A stretch of 64,000 bases of DNA, from contig CM055837.1 of assembly GCA_029582265.1 (NCBI GenBank), positions 10,801,926 through 10,865,925 of the forward strand, in the 5' to 3' direction. The notes under the pieces were generated by a model, which worked only from the letters and a program-made list of their open reading frames with translations, searched no databases and was not told the DNA's origin. The translations under genes and the position numbers were made by a program. The stretch is from Zoroaster sp. YZ-2022. Lineage: Eukaryota > Echinodermata > Asteroidea > Forcipulatida > Zoroasteridae. This document shows positions 1 to 12,704 of the stretch, piece after piece. Position 1 is the first letter of the stretch. Each line of letters opens with the position of its first letter.

Positions 1-425
1 GTTTACATTATGCGCACATCACCAGTACGCCTAAAAATAGGTCTAAGCTGGGATCAATATGTTGCATGGTGTAATGAATATTGGATTTTCCTGTGTTAGT
101 CCGCCACGCTAAACAATGTGTCATCACAACGGCAAGGTAAATTGATTTACATGGGTAAGCACTGTTTCCAAAAATGAGCTTATGTTTATAATTGTTGGGC
201 TTTTTTTTTTACTGCTCAAATATTCCCTTCATTGTGTGGCACTGTTGAAATCGGGCGACAACAACAATTGTTTGCCCCCACCATCAGGAAATTGAAAATG
301 GAACAACCCACTCACTATTGGAAATCGCTCACTCCCTCCGCAAGCAAAACACAAAGCCTCCCTCGATCTGTTTTGTTACAAGATTCTAAAAGAAAAAAAG
401 CATCCTTCATACTATCCGTGTTGTT

Positions 426-570
426 TGAAGGGAAGGTACAACAACATTGGAAATGTTGGCAAATCTGCCTTCTGTGGGTATGCTTACTTCCTTTGAATCG
501 AGACAACCAACTTGTGAACATTTCGACTCAGTGTGAAGTCTAAGGCATGAGACAATTTTGAAGAAAAAAA
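426..570 (+). repeat. Dispersed GGGAAGGTACAACA-type repeat, copy 1
   Basis: This stretch shares an ordered set of short blocks with 6460-6650, 27349-27640 and 32866-33250: GGGAAGGTACAACA, then AATGTTGGCAAA, then GGTATGCTTACT, then TTTGAATC, then CAACTTGTGAA and AGTCTAAG.CATGAGA. The order is constant between copies, so this is a dispersed element rather than chance. The class is not clear: no terminal inverted repeat or tRNA head is visible. An open frame crosses it, but it follows the repeat and is not a gene. Confidence 0.6.
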
Positions 571-2956
571 AATCACAATATTTACAGAAAGCACACTTGT
601 AAAAAAAAATCCAATGTAGTTTTGCTAAACTAAATCTATAGTTTTTACTGTAGTATGTACAGTTTTACTATAATTATTGTAGTGAAAATATAGTTTCCTT
701 CATATATTGGAGTAAATTTGAAGTAAAAACTCACAAATAGTACGGTTTTAATAAAATAATACTGCGATTAAACTGTAATATTTTGTGTAGTAAAACTGTA
801 GTGGATTGTTTTAATGGCATGGAGCAAAAAAAGATTGCTGGGGCAGCAAAGAGGGCACTTTTTTAACGTGAAAAATGTACATTTACCATGCTTTTATGGT
901 GCCCCCGCCCCTTTTTTTCAACCCTGGATCTGCCACTGGATATTAGGCTGAATGACACTGATGGTGACGTACTAGCAGGATTGTTTTGTTGGTGAATCTT
1001 GCTGTGAATCATCAACAGCTCCACCCTGCCAGATTTTCGTCTGGCCAGGAAGGTGACTGACAGTGTACAACCTAAGGAGAACCTCTGGGAGATTCTACAC
1101 TAAGTAAATGCAGTGTTTTGCAAACGAGAAGAGTCCATTTGTGATTTACAACATGCCCCCCCCTACCCCTTCCCAGACATCTTCCCACCATTTATATACC
1201 CTTTCGTTTAGCATAGCAATGCGAGGGAAAGGCCCAGTGACTTTCAGGTATCGTGGGGGAAGCGATCACACAGAACCCTCCCCACAGCTGGGCAGAGCCG
1301 CTCTCAATCCCAGCGGAGGAAATGAATTTGCAATGACTCAATTTCATAGACATTGATCCATTGTAATTACGTCTGGTGCCCAAACCTTGTTACCTTGACG
1401 GAATAATAAAGTGCGTGCAATTGGCAAACCGGGGTAAACGTGAACTTAAGCTAGTTAAATAAAAAATAAAAAAGGGGGCTCCTACCGTCTCTAAGAATAT
1501 ATCTTCAGTGTTGTATGATTCATGTATGGGTCAGTGCTTAACTTAATCCCATTAAAGTTTGTAAAATTCATCATATATGGAAGTGCCTGACCTGACGCTA
1601 AGGTGTGAGGGTTTAGATAAACAGATCCCTTCAGGATGAAAGTGGCTGCGGTGTGCACATGGCGGGTTTAGAAATTCGCTTACGATGGAAGCTTCATTTG
1701 CCACATTGCCGTTTTTTTTACAGACGCTTCAGCGACGTGGGTTGTGATCATTGGTTAATGTGATTAAATAACTTGGGCTCAGTCAGTGGGAAAATTGTGG
1801 CTGTTTTGGAAATGTTAAGTGTAGTAGTCTGTTTAAGTGCAGTTATTTAGTTAGATTCTCATGGTCTGTAAGACATTGTAGCATGGAGAGATTATCCCAA
1901 TTGAATTTTTGAGGAGCGGACAGTGCTGTAATTTTCTTGTAGAAGCCTGGAATGTAAAAAGTAAAAATTTCCTCTATTGTTCTTTAATCTTTATCATTGT
2001 TCCTTATTGTGTGTTCAATTTAATTGCTATTCCAATGGCAAATGCCATTTGGAATTGCCATTAAAAAAATATGATAAAAAAATCCTTTGTACTATTGTTA
2101 TTAAGCATTAAGGAATGAAAAGTCCAGATAATAATAAATTAAAATTAAAAAAACAAAATTAAAAAAATTACTGGTATACATAATATATAAAGAAAAATTA
2201 GAAATTTAGAGAAAATAATTTCCCCCACAGAGACTTTTACAAAATTAGTTCACCATATTCTTAATTTATGTCAGTACCAGTGCTGTATCCCATTGGTCAG
2301 GGGTGTCTTTTTGACACCATATTTGGTAAGTGGATCTATCAATTTGGTAAAATGAGGGATTTCCAACTGACATACATCCTTTTCAAATAGAATAATCGCC
2401 AAACTACTCAACATTGCATTTCCAGACCTACCTAATAAAAATGTCATAAAAGTTCATACTGTGCTTGAGATGGCTCGCATTCATTGAAGAAATTTAAGCC
2501 GTTTGAAATTAATTAAATGTTGATGTTATACACATGTGGATTGTTTGTAGAAACTTGAATGGATTTCATCAGGTAGCCTCTTAAGCTAAGGGTTTAAAGT
2601 ATCTCGTCATGTATCTGGAAGGTGGCCAATACACCAGCTTACAAATTGCCATTTAAAGGGAGTATACACCATTTTAAAATTGGGACGTGTACACAAAAAT
2701 AAATTCGCTGAAAGTTTTCAAATTCATGAAACGTGTAAACAAATCCTGTATTAAAAAATTTGAACTTTCCACTTCCATAATACATGTATTTATATAAGTC
2801 TGACCAGTGGGCCAGCTATTATTATATCAAAATTTCCAGGAAGATCAACTAATAATTTGTTATTAATTGAACACAACCAGAAATTTCGGATGATTTTTCG
2901 GATATATTTAATCTTTTCTGAATCTGTATTGCCGTATTATCGGAATATTTTCTGTA

Positions 2957-3273
2957 CTAACCCTCTTACTACTACAAGGGTCAAAATCAGTCAAAATATT
3001 GATATACTTGCCAAGGTATATCTAGTGCACTTAAAAGTCAAACACTGTCAAACCTTACGTGTAGTAAGTACATTTACAAGTCAAAATGAGTCGACCGTTT
3101 TTGACTGGTAAAAGCATTGTCTGGTATTGTTCAGGGTGGTCAAAATGACAGTAAAAACCAGTCAAAAATGCCCCCTGTGTGCACATTTGGGTCAACAGTC
3201 AAAACAGGCAGATGACGGATTTTGACCTCTATAGCAACTTCCCACGAAAGTGCAGCAATAGTAGGAGTGCTAA
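2957..3273 (+). mobile_element. TTAA-type MITE, GTCAAAA family, decayed copy
   Basis: The left end reads CTAACCCTCTTACTACTAC and the right end GTAGGAGTGCTAA. These are mutated forms of the TTAACCCTC..TAC / GTAGGAGGGTTAA ends seen intact at 12055-12704. The interior is filled with GTCAAAA and its complement TTTTGAC. The closest relative is 29366-29694, which has the same internal order (GATATACTTGCCA, AAACACTGTCAAACCTTACGT, AGCAACTTCCC). Both copies are non-autonomous and carry no transposase. Confidence 0.75.
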
Positions 3274-3329
3274 ATACGGACAATCTGTCTGCATCATGTC
3301 ATTTATTAGTGATAACAACATTCGTTTAT

Positions 3330-3430
3330 ACGTGTACACGGTCTGTGTCGAGACGTGTACATGGTCTGTCACGTGTATATGGTCTGTGTCGAAACGTGTA
3401 CATGGTCAGTGTCAAAACGTGTACACGTTT
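3330..3430 (+). repeat. Short tandem repeat of ACGTGTACATGGTCTGTGTC
   Basis: Four to five imperfect copies, about 20-29 bp each, of ACGTGTACA(C/T)GGTCTGTGTCGA. They lie just outside the right end of the neighbouring MITE. Open frames across it are repeat artefacts. Confidence 0.65.
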
Positions 3431-4574
3431 CGCAAATTAAACGGAAAATGCCAAGCCTAAAATATATCCATACAGAAACCATCCTGTGAAAATTCCACCT
3501 TATTTAATTGCGACAGAAAATTATGACGAGAAAAAAGTACAAATGCATTGTATTTTGCATTCATTCTGATGTGGAAATTGGGGTGATTTGACAGCATGTT
3601 TTTGTCTTCATCAATTCTTTTTTCATGTCCGTGTAATTTTTTTTCCCCCCCCTAACCATGAATAATGCATTTCACTAGTGAAGACACTTGAATATTGTGT
3701 ATGCGTTGAGGAAGATTAACGCAATATTCTGCTTTTTTTTCTTCTTTCATATTGACGTCGGTACATGTACTTGCTTGCAGGAAAGAGGTTACAGGCTAGG
3801 GAAAATTAAATCTTCAGCGTGGGATATAGGACATTCGGTTATCTCCATATATACATAAGACATCCCCTGGGGCTCTCTGAAATCACAGTGGTTGTTATTT
3901 TCATGGCATCAAGCACTTTTTATGAAATTAAGTTTTTGAAGTAACCTTTTCAATGCATTCAAGACCCCGAGCAAGAATATTATTGCTTTAATCAGTATAA
4001 CCATGATTTTTTTATTACAGTTATTAGTTTATTTATAAATATGTTTTGTGGGGGGGAGGGGGAGGGGGAAGTGGAGGGGTTTGTTAAAAGTTGCAAGTAT
4101 CATTGAGAGGTGGTAACATCAATTTAATGTACTTGTTTCCAATCCCAGAATCTTGGATGAGCTCTGTGGGTTTGTCAGTAATACACTGGCAAAATGTTCT
4201 GGTACCATCACTTTTTTTATATTGCCTATATTTTTTAATTTCAAAAATTAGTAATATTTGAGGCTTTTCTTTCTATGAATTTCCCATTTATTTTAAACTA
4301 TGTCGAGGGGACAGTGAGCTTTGCATGGTTGGTGGAATAGCACGTGGCTGCATTTTAATGATGTCAAAACGCACTGGCCATTTGGTATATAACACGTGTA
4401 AGCGAAATGCTCCATTGTCTGGTAAGCACTTGACTCAGCCAACAGAATCCCTTCAATTCAGAGGCCGAGAAGATGCTCTACGGGAGTCGATAGGTGGCAG
4501 CAAACATACCGTTTATGTTGTACATCGTATTTCTGAGAATGCGCACGATATTGAGTACGATGGAAAAAGATCGG

Positions 4575-5333
4575 TTAAAACTCCCTAGGCCCATTTGCTT
4601 ACACATAACCTGAATCCTTCCTAACTCCCTAGGCCCATTTGCTTACACATAACCTGAATCCTCCCTAACTCCCTAGGCCCATTTGCTTACACATAACCTG
4701 AATCCTTCCTAACTCCCTAGGCCCATTTGCTTACACATAACCTGAATCCTCCCTAACTCCCTAGGCCCATTTGCTTACACATAACCTGAATCCTTCCTAA
4801 CTCCCTCGGCCCATTTGCTTACACATAACCTGAATCCTTCCTAACTTCCTAGGCCCATTTGCTTACACATAACCTGAATCCTCCCTAACTCCCTCGGCCC
4901 ATTTGCTTACACATAACCTGAATCCTCCCTAACTCCCTAGGCCCATTTGCTTACACATAACCTGAATCCTTCCTAACTCCCTAGGCCCATTTGCTTACAC
5001 ATAACCTGAATCCTCCAAAATCCTTCAGTAGTAAAGCAAGCACATGACATGTATGCACACATGTGTTTCTAATCTGTGATACATGTACATGGCCATGGAC
5101 CCTCCCTGCATGCATGGAGCAATAAACAGTGTCCACTGACCCAAGCACTGACCTTACAATCACTACAACAAACATGGATGTACATGTACCATGGAAAGGC
5201 AAGTATGCCTAATAACATCAATCCTCCAAAATCCTTCACTTCAGCAAAGAGCATGTAGCATGTAACCTCAATCCTTCAAAATCGATCACTTTAGCAAAGA
5301 GGATTTTGGAGGATTTGGGAAGGTTAGGGTTAA
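4575..5333 (+). mobile_element. CCCTAAC-family TTAA MITE with internally amplified left end
   Basis: The right half (about 5000-5333) matches the complete copy at 7927-8349 nearly base for base and ends in GGTTAGGGTTAA. The left end reads TTAAAACTCCCTAGG, so it has lost CCCT from the expected TTAACCCTAACTCCCTAGG. The first 44 bp of the element are repeated about ten times before the body resumes. The internal sequence is built from AATCCTCCAAAATCCTTCA blocks in both orientations around a unique core containing ACATGTACATGG. No coding capacity is seen. Confidence 0.85.
4581..5020 (+). repeat. 44-bp tandem repeat, about 10 copies
   Basis: Units start with CTCCCTAGGCCC at 4581, 4625, 4669, 4713, 4757, 4801, 4845, 4889, 4933 and 4977, exactly 44 bp apart. 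Units differ at a few sites only: CCTTCCT versus CCTCCCT near the unit end, CTCGG for CTAGG at 4801 and 4889, and CTTCC at 4845. The unit equals the terminal part of the surrounding MITE. Low divergence suggests recent expansion. Confidence 0.95.
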
Positions 5334-6459
5334 GTCTGCTGCCACCTATCATCTCAAAAGTCTCCCATTGGAATGAAAAACTGTGACCTTTGATAATTTG
5401 CAAAGGAATGTAGGGTTTGGATTGTAGAAGAGTGCGCACTTGAAATACTTTGTATCAGGTTCAATTTGACGCTCAATAAATTGTTTTGATCCAACGACCA
5501 GTCTGTACCAGGAATCCCCTGTGACCGAATCGAACCCATCATCCGAGGTTGCTGCTGCATGTACAAGCTTAGTATCTTTTCATCATATAATTATGACATA
5601 GGATCAAAACCAGCACAGCCAGATGGCATCAATTCTTACCACTAATTACATGTACTTAGAAAGTACCGATCTATCGACAAATGTTGTCTGCAGCGCATTG
5701 CCTGCCCACCCATGCTAAGCCCAGCTTGACGGCCGCCTGGCACTGTCGATAAGATCTCAAGAGCTCTTACGTTAATATTGATTTTTCTCGGTTTGCTTTG
5801 CATCCGAAGCTCTGTCATTGCTTTTCATCGGCAAGCCGCCAAACGCCATTGGAAAGTTGGAATTGCAAAGGTCCTTTCATCAACAAAATTATCCGTTTTC
5901 TGTTTGATTTGGGGACATTCTCATCCCCTTCCCTCTCTCCGGGGCTGATTAGGGTTTGATACTGCAAATCTCCTCTGATCTATAAATCTTTAACTATTGA
6001 TTTTTGAAGCCCCTTTTTAATTTTCTTCTTACTCGCGTTTCATTGCATTTGTATTGAAGATATATTTACACTGGTGTGTCATGTACATACAGTGGATTTG
6101 TCAAGTTCTGCCTGTCTTGACTGCTATGAGAAACACCAACATTTATTTCTTGAACTGATGAATGGTTTCTTGAACTAATAAACGTTTTAATGACTAGTCA
6201 ACCACAGGCCTGGAATTTAATTCTTGTCAGGGCAAGGCGACTTTTCCTGAGTAAAAAGGCAGAATGTCTATGGGAAAAGTTTTATGGGCCATGTGATATT
6301 TCAGGCCTGGTCAGTTACTCAACTCATTGCACCTCGCATCTGATATGATTATGTTTTTTCTGTGCCCAGTTTATCAAATCCAAAGGAAGTTATGTTATTA
6401 TTTGAGGGAAGGAACCTTGAATCCTGTTAAACATAGCAATGAGTCTTTGTTATTGTTCT

Positions 6460-6650
6460 GTGAAGGGACTGTACGTGGATGTTACCAACCAATGAATAAA
6501 GGGAACATGCATCATCGGTTTATGTTAGCAAAAGTGCTTGTACGAGTATGCTTACTTTCTGTTAAATCAAGATATTCATTAAACAACCACCTTGTGAAAG
6601 TTTCAGCTCAATAGGGAGTCTAAGTCATGAGAAAAGGTTTCCTGTTCAAA
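6460..6650 (+). repeat. Dispersed GGGAAGGTACAACA-type repeat, copy 2
   Basis: Contains the family blocks GAAGGGACTGTAC, GTTAGCAAAA, GAGTATGCTTACTTTCTG, CACCTTGTGAAAGTTTCAG and AGTCTAAGTCATGAGAAAA in the same order as at 426-570. It is diverged but longer at the 3' side. No terminal repeats are visible. Confidence 0.6.
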
Positions 6651-7278
6651 ACTTGAACAGAAAACACTGCCTTCAACTTTTTGTTAATGTGTCTAGTTTG
6701 TTTTTTGTTTGAACTCTGAAATGAGATTAAAATCATCTTGACACGAAGCAGTTTGACATTATAACGATAATGTGATAATTTTTATAATCTGGTAATTGCT
6801 AATGTTGTTCCTTCCCTTTTAATAAAGAATTGAAGCTGATCGAATCCAGATGACGTATTCTTCATCTGTGACGATGACACAACAACCTCAGCCATCTACA
6901 AAATTAAAAATATTGTGTCGTATAAGGCGACCATATTTTTGTCTCTATATTGAATAGGACAAAAGAATGAAGTATTGTCAAACATCAAGCATCATATAAT
7001 CTAATGAAGCATAAGTTGGAGTGAGTGGACTCGGTGGAAATAACCAGAGAGCGTGAAATGAATCAATAAGTTGCAATAAAAAGCTCCCTCTGCATTTATT
7101 ATGAGAGAGGACGATGCCGCGTAGTAATTAATGCTATTCTCTATTATTTAAGGTTGATTGCTGTCTTTTGCATAGTCGACACTGGTGTGAGGAAAAACAG
7201 TAGATATTGAATTAATGAGATCGTATGTCCTGTCATAACGTGATATTATCATCATGGAATTGCATTTTATTGTACTAA

Positions 7279-7653
7279 TTAACCCTCCTACTTCTGGTAC
7301 CTTTTTCATACAAGTTGATCCACCATTTGAAACCATTCACTTTTATGGTTTTGAATGGTGAAATAACTGTGTACAGTATTGACTCCCCCAAATGGTTTTG
7401 AATGGTAGGTCAGCTAATACAAAACCTTGTTTGGATCTTTCCAAATGGTAGTACAGCTAATACAAAACCTTGTTTGGATACTTCTAAGTGGTGAATCAAT
7501 GGACCCTCTATGCATTTGAATGGATTTGAATGGTAGTAAAGCTTGCTACCAACACTGTTCAAATGGTATCACCATGTGTGTACAAAACCAATGGGCATTT
7601 TGGTAAGTGGAAATTTTGAATGGTTTCAAATGGTCAAACAGTAGGAGGGTTAA
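7279..7653 (+). mobile_element. TTAA-type MITE, TTGAATGGT family
   Basis: Bounded by TTAACCCTCCTACTTCTGG on the left and CAGTAGGAGGGTTAA on the right, so TTAA flanks a terminal inverted repeat of about nine bases, CCCTCCTAC. The interior is a mosaic of TTGAATGGT, its complement ACCATTCAAA and CAAATGGT. Further copies are at 31932-32310 (same orientation) and 11527-11875 (opposite). No coding capacity. TTAA targets with CCCT-type ends are typical of piggyBac-class elements, so mobilisation by such a transposase is an inference. Confidence 0.85.
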
Positions 7654-7926
7654 GGACTCGTGTTTCGATTCTATACCATTGGACCAATTAGTGTCTTCAA
7701 ATTGCCCATGCCACTGAAAGTGGTATTGGAGACCAACTACTGAAAGTATCATTTCAACCAGTTAAACAGTAAAAATTTGCCATCCTTACGGGGTAACGAT
7801 GTCCCATCTTTGAACATACAACTATGCGTTAAATGAGTAGGTTTCGTTCTCGGTACGCTGATGTCTCATCAAAGTCTGTGCATCATTGGTCGGTGAAGCA
7901 CTTAACGACATCACAGACAAAAGGGC

Positions 7927-8349
7927 TTAACCCTAACTCCCTAGGCCCATTTGCTTACACATAACCTGAATCCTCCAAAATCCTTCAGTAGTAAAACAAG
8001 CACATGACATGTATGCACACATGTGTTTCTAATCTGTGATACATGTACATGGCCAGGGACCCTCCCTGCATGCATGGAGTAATAAACAGTGTCCACTGAC
8101 CCAAGCACTGACCGTGCAATCACTACAACAAACATGGATGTACATGTACCATGGAAAGGCAACTATGCCTAATAACCTCAGTCCTCCAAAATCCTTCACT
8201 TTAGCAAAGAGCATGTAGTGCCATGTAACCTCAATCCTTCAAAATCCTTCACTTTAGCAAAGAGCATGTAGCATGTAACCTCAATCCTTCAAAATCCTTC
8301 ACTTTAATAGCAAAGAGGATTTTGGAGGATTTGGGAAGGTTAGGGTTAA
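7927..8349 (+). mobile_element. TTAA-type MITE, CCCTAAC family, complete copy
   Basis: Starts TTAACCCTAACTCCCTAGG and ends GGAAGGTTAGGGTTAA. It contains one copy of the 44-bp unit that is tandemly repeated at 4581, then a core with ACATGTACATGGCC, then three AATCCTTCAAAATCCTTCAC blocks each followed by TTTAGCAAAGAG. A reverse-orientation copy sits at 60274-60641. Confidence 0.9.
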
Positions 8350-8630
8350 TGCAATGTCCCTGTTGAAAACATATACTGGTATATGGTTTATATAGTAAAC
8401 GTATCTGGTTTGTGTTACAAAGCCGGGACAGTATTCGCTGTTCATTGACTCACTAGTGTTCACGACCGACCGTAGCATTTTCATACATTAAGTTAATGAA
8501 CATTCTTCAAGGTTACAACATAAGTTGACATTGGACATGTTCCGTGGGATGCAATGTGATGGTTGGGCTAGTGTGCAAAAAGTGTCCTGTAGATGACATC
8601 AAACTTATCAAACAGGGCGTGTACAGAGGT

Positions 8631-9012
8631 AATCATCTGATCAGTGGTAAAAGCCATACTCTTTTAGAGTATCATGCATCTTCCTGAAAGACATCTTGCT
8701 ACATAGTGCGCATTTTGTGTACAAAGCCGTGGGCTGGGTTATTGTATGCTTGGATACTACCTGATCTTGCAATAAAATAAAACTAGTATGAGTGAGTGGA
8801 AATGTTTGCCCTAGCATGAGGTAATTAATCATCTGATCAGTGGTAAAAGCCATACTGATTTAGAGTATGCATCTTCCTGAAAGACATCTTGCTACATAGT
8901 GCGCATTTTGTGTACAAAGCCGTGGGCTGGGTTATTGTATGCTTGGATACTACCTGATCTTGCAAGTAAAATAAAACTAGTAATGAGTGAGTGGAAATGT
9001 TTGCCCTAGCAT
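8631..9012 (+). repeat. Tandem duplication of a 196-bp segment
   Basis: AATCATCTGATCAGTGG begins at 8631 and again at 8827, and the following sequence matches through GAAATGTTTGCCCTAGCAT. The two copies differ by a few small insertions and deletions. The short minus-strand frames that look like a duplicated peptide here simply follow this duplication and are not supported as genes. Confidence 0.9.
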
Positions 9013-11206
9013 TTTGCATTGAGCTATGGCTTGTGCAGCACAAAGGACACATTTGTGAAGAATGCCTGACGGGAGATGCTCAAATGGCAATCTTGAATTT
9101 TGTATTAAATTAACTTCAATCAGAGTGAAAAAAAACTAATAGAAGAGAACACTGGATTGTCTGGTGCGTACATGTAATGCATCGGATGCTAACATTCAGT
9201 CTTTCAAAGTGGGACCGCTTTCCAGTCCGCTGTGGACCCGTTTTCCCCTACTGCAGATTATGTTTCCATATTAAATGGATTGGTGATTGAGATCTGGCTT
9301 GGTTATAGGGTCAAGATTTCCCAAGCCAAGTTTGCCAACAACACCCAAACCGAATTATTCTGTCTGTTGATGACCCAAGCTGCACGGTGCGTCTGTCACC
9401 ACCGTCTGGGGAATCGCATGGTTTGCTTGCTTTACACAGTTGAGGCAGTGTTACCAAATTTTTGACCTTATAAGGGCAGTGATTTAGAACCCATTTGTGG
9501 CTTGGGTTTTGAAGAATTTACCCCACGTAAAGAACAGTCTGTCAATAAGATTTTCTTAAATAAAAAATACTATAATTCTTAATATGAAATATGGGGAGAT
9601 CAAGCCACCAAAATTTTGAAGGGAGGAATGGACACCAGTTATAAGTACCTACATGTACCTCAGATCTGTGTTAAAACAATGGTATGTCGTTGCTAGCAGT
9701 GTACATGAGTATGCCAGGATCTGGAAGTATTCATGTATGACGTCTAGAATTATTATTCTTTGGAAAAGGTATCCAAATATGTTTTACTCGTAATAATTTT
9801 GCATGCATTATACAAATAAAACGAGAAGGGTGCATTTACAGAATAGGGTGCATGCCTGATGTATTTGTATCTAGAAACAAATGATCAAAGTAAGTTTTTG
9901 TGTGAATCCACTGGATATGAAATATTGTGATGTCATAGGAATGCAAAAAAACAAAAAACAAAAAAACAAAACAGTAAAGGAAACATAACTTAAAGAAAAA
10001 AAAAATCAAATTTAATAGAAAATACATAGAAATACAAATAAATTCTGCAAGCATATCAATGTTTAGGGTACAAGGTTATATCAAAAATATGAATAGAATT
10101 TCATATACTTGTACATTCCAGTATTTCTTAAGTTCCTGTGATGTATGAATAAAAACTCGGACATAATACCATGCTCCTCAAGAGCTTAAGTCAGCGTTTA
10201 ATTTGATTAACTTAATTGATGTCTCGGCATTACACTGAACCGGTAGTCATTCGTCACGAGAGGATACCAACGGAGTTGCACAGAAAATTATCCTCATGAA
10301 TATTTAAAGATTATTCATGAGCACTGAAGGCAAGTGTGACAGGATGCATACTGTACTCGTTGCATGGTGAATGCCATATATACGAAATGCGTATCAGTTA
10401 AGCGGACTCCAGAAAGTAATTCACCCTATTCATGAGTTGGCCATCTTATGTCTTATTCCCTGAATACAAGAGGTTGTGTACCTGTACATGCTCATTATAG
10501 TAACCTGTCTAATTTTGTCCGTTTGCAGGGGCAACCTCACTTTCAAATGTCATTGAATTTTAAGTAAGTTAATGGAAATAGCTACATCCATTTATTTATT
10601 CCTTATGGAATGAAGGTTTCTTTGGAACTATCAGATTATTGGGCCTTCTCACTGGTGCATGCAGCATGTGAACTACAGAGTGTGGTAGTGAGAATTACAG
10701 CCTCAATTTCGTTTTTGTCGTGAGTAAGGCAAATTAAATTAGGGCTGAGAGACAGCAGACGTCCATGTGTTAAAATTCTTCAGAAATTTGATAATTACAA
10801 AGAAAATCAAGGTTTAATATTTTTGTGTTGGCTAGGATTGCGTGATTGTGTGCACAGCATTTTTTTCTTCTCACAATTGTGCCCGGGTTAACCTTTAATA
10901 ATGCAGTCCAACAGAATAACTTGGAATCAGGTCGTTGTTAATATATTGAAATAGTGTTTGCCCATAAAAGCTTCCCCAGGCCTTAAGCTGCATGTGGTAA
11001 ACACAACTGACCCAAGTTGAGAGCAGAAGAGAAATTAAATCCGCACCAAGGTCAATGAGCTTCCCAATTCTGACAACAAATCTAATAAAATGGAACGTAC
11101 CTGAAAATACACTTTTGATAAAATGTCTGTAAATGCTAGATCTGTAGTTTATATTAAGATGTACAGAAACCGACGTGTGTACGTTTCAGCATAATTTGTT
11201 GTGTTG

Positions 11207-11480
11207 TTAACCCTAACTCCCTAAGCATTTTTACTAGAAACCTTTCTCAACCTATCAAATCCCAACACCATGGTTGACTGTTGCTGGTTTACAGTACTCA
11301 ACCCATCAAACTCCAACAGTCCACTTGCCATAACAGTACTCAACCCGTCAAACTCCAACAGGCCCTTAGCTGTTGGATTTTGATTGAGTGGGGACACATG
11401 GCCCAAAGTAAAGTTTGAACACTGGAGTCACACAGTACTCAACCCATCATAATCCAACAATTGTTTTCATGCTAAAAAAA
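11207..11480 (+). mobile_element. CCCTAAC-ended TTAA MITE with CAACCCATCAAACTCCAACA repeats
   Basis: The left end TTAACCCTAACTCCCTAAGC is shared with the CCCTAAC family, but the interior is different. It holds the phrase ACAGTACTCAACCCATCAAA followed by CTCCAACA, in whole or part at about 11249, 11293, 11333 and 11433, plus complementary stretches. No matching right end is visible, so the 3' boundary is approximate and the copy may be truncated by the next element. Confidence 0.55.
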
Positions 11481-11526
11481 CTTAACTATACAAAAACTAA
11501 AACACCCTATGGAATAAATGGTAGGA

Positions 11527-11875
11527 ATGGTGGAATAAAATTTCTACTTTCAAAAATGCCCATTGGTTTTGTACACACATGGTGATACCATTTGAACAGT
11601 GTTGGTAGCAACCTTTACTACCATTCAAATCCATTCAAATGCATAGAGGGTCCATTGATTCACCACTTGGAAGTATCCAAACAAGGTTTTGTATTAGCTG
11701 TACTACCATTTGGAAAGATCCAAACAAGGTTTTGTATTAGCTGACCTACCATTCAAAACCCTTTGGGGAAATCAATGCTGTACACAGTTATTTCACCATT
11801 CAAAACCACAAAAGCGAATGGTTTCAAATGGTGGATCAACTTGTATAAAAAAGGTACCAAAAGTAGGAGGGTTAA
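11527..11875 (-). mobile_element. TTAA-type MITE, TTGAATGGT family, inverted, one end degraded
   Basis: The right border AGTAGGAGGGTTAA and the internal order are the reverse complement of 7279-7653 (GGTGATACCATTTGAACAG, GGGTCCATTGATTCACCAC, TTTGTATTAGCTG repeated twice). The left end is diverged, so 11527 is an estimate. Confidence 0.75.
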
Positions 11876-12054
11876 CCTATAAAAACCTATATTGTTAATC
11901 TCCTGCAACACATTTTCAACTTCCTCATAAAATCCTCATGGCTTTGAAGAAAAATTACTTCCTTGAAATGTAAAGAGATGAAGCCAAAACAGTAGCCAAA
12001 CTGTAACATGTGTACCTACATGTACCTCTTAGCAATTTATCAAAAACTTGTTAC

Positions 12055-12704
12055 TTAACCCTCTTACTCTAGGTGCACTTTAGTGGGAAGTTGCTGTAGT
12101 GGTCAAAATCAGTCAATTGACCGTTTTTGACTGTTGAATCAACTGTGCACACATGGGCAATGGTGACTTGTTTTGACCATTTGGGTAACTGCCACACACT
12201 GTGCTATGACTGCTGGTGACTGATAAGATCATTATCAGCTTCAGGGGATCACCGACTTGTTTTGAGTGAACAAACAATGATAGGGGTGCTGAAGGCTGCC
12301 AGTTTTTGACTGATAAATCAATGCAGGGCCACTTAGGCTAAGAGTCAATGACTTGTTTTGACTGATAAATAAATTTATTTTGACCACAGTGCTTATATCA
12401 GTCCAAAACGCTGACTCATTTTGACCACCATCCACATTACATGTACCAATTAAAAACAGTCACCTCATTTTGACCAAAGTGCCTTTACCAGTCGAAAATG
12501 GTCAACTCATTTTGACCACCTTCAACATTGCATGATAATGCTTTTACCACTACCAGTCAAAAACAGTCGACTGTTTTTGACTGATTGATGTACTTGCTAC
12601 ACATTGGGTTTGACAGTATTTGACCTGTAAGTGCTGTAGATATACACTGGCATGAACTTTGAAATTTTGACTGATTTTGACCCTTATAGTAGTAGGAGGG
12701 TTAA
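12055..12704 (+). mobile_element. TTAA-type MITE, GTCAAAA family, longest copy
   Basis: Bounded by TTAACCCTCTTACTCTAGG and AGTAGTAGGAGGGTTAA. The interior of about 640 bp is dominated by TTTTGAC, GTCAAAA and GTCAAAATGAG-like blocks in both orientations, with CAGTCAAAAACAGTCGACTG as a local palindrome. No transposase frame. It is about twice the length of the copies at 2957-3273 and 29366-29694, through expansion of the motif-rich centre. Confidence 0.85.

Noticed and set aside
4581..5020. Regular 44-bp and 31-bp arrays (also 18313-19024) as CRISPR arrays
   Set aside because: There are no unique spacers between repeats; the whole period repeats, the DNA is eukaryotic and intronic, and no cas genes are present.
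7927..8349. CCCTAAC / GTTAGGG ends as telomere-like TTAGGG sequence
   Set aside because: Only a single CCCTAA word occurs at each end, in inverted orientation and bordered by TTAA; it is a MITE terminus rather than a telomeric array.
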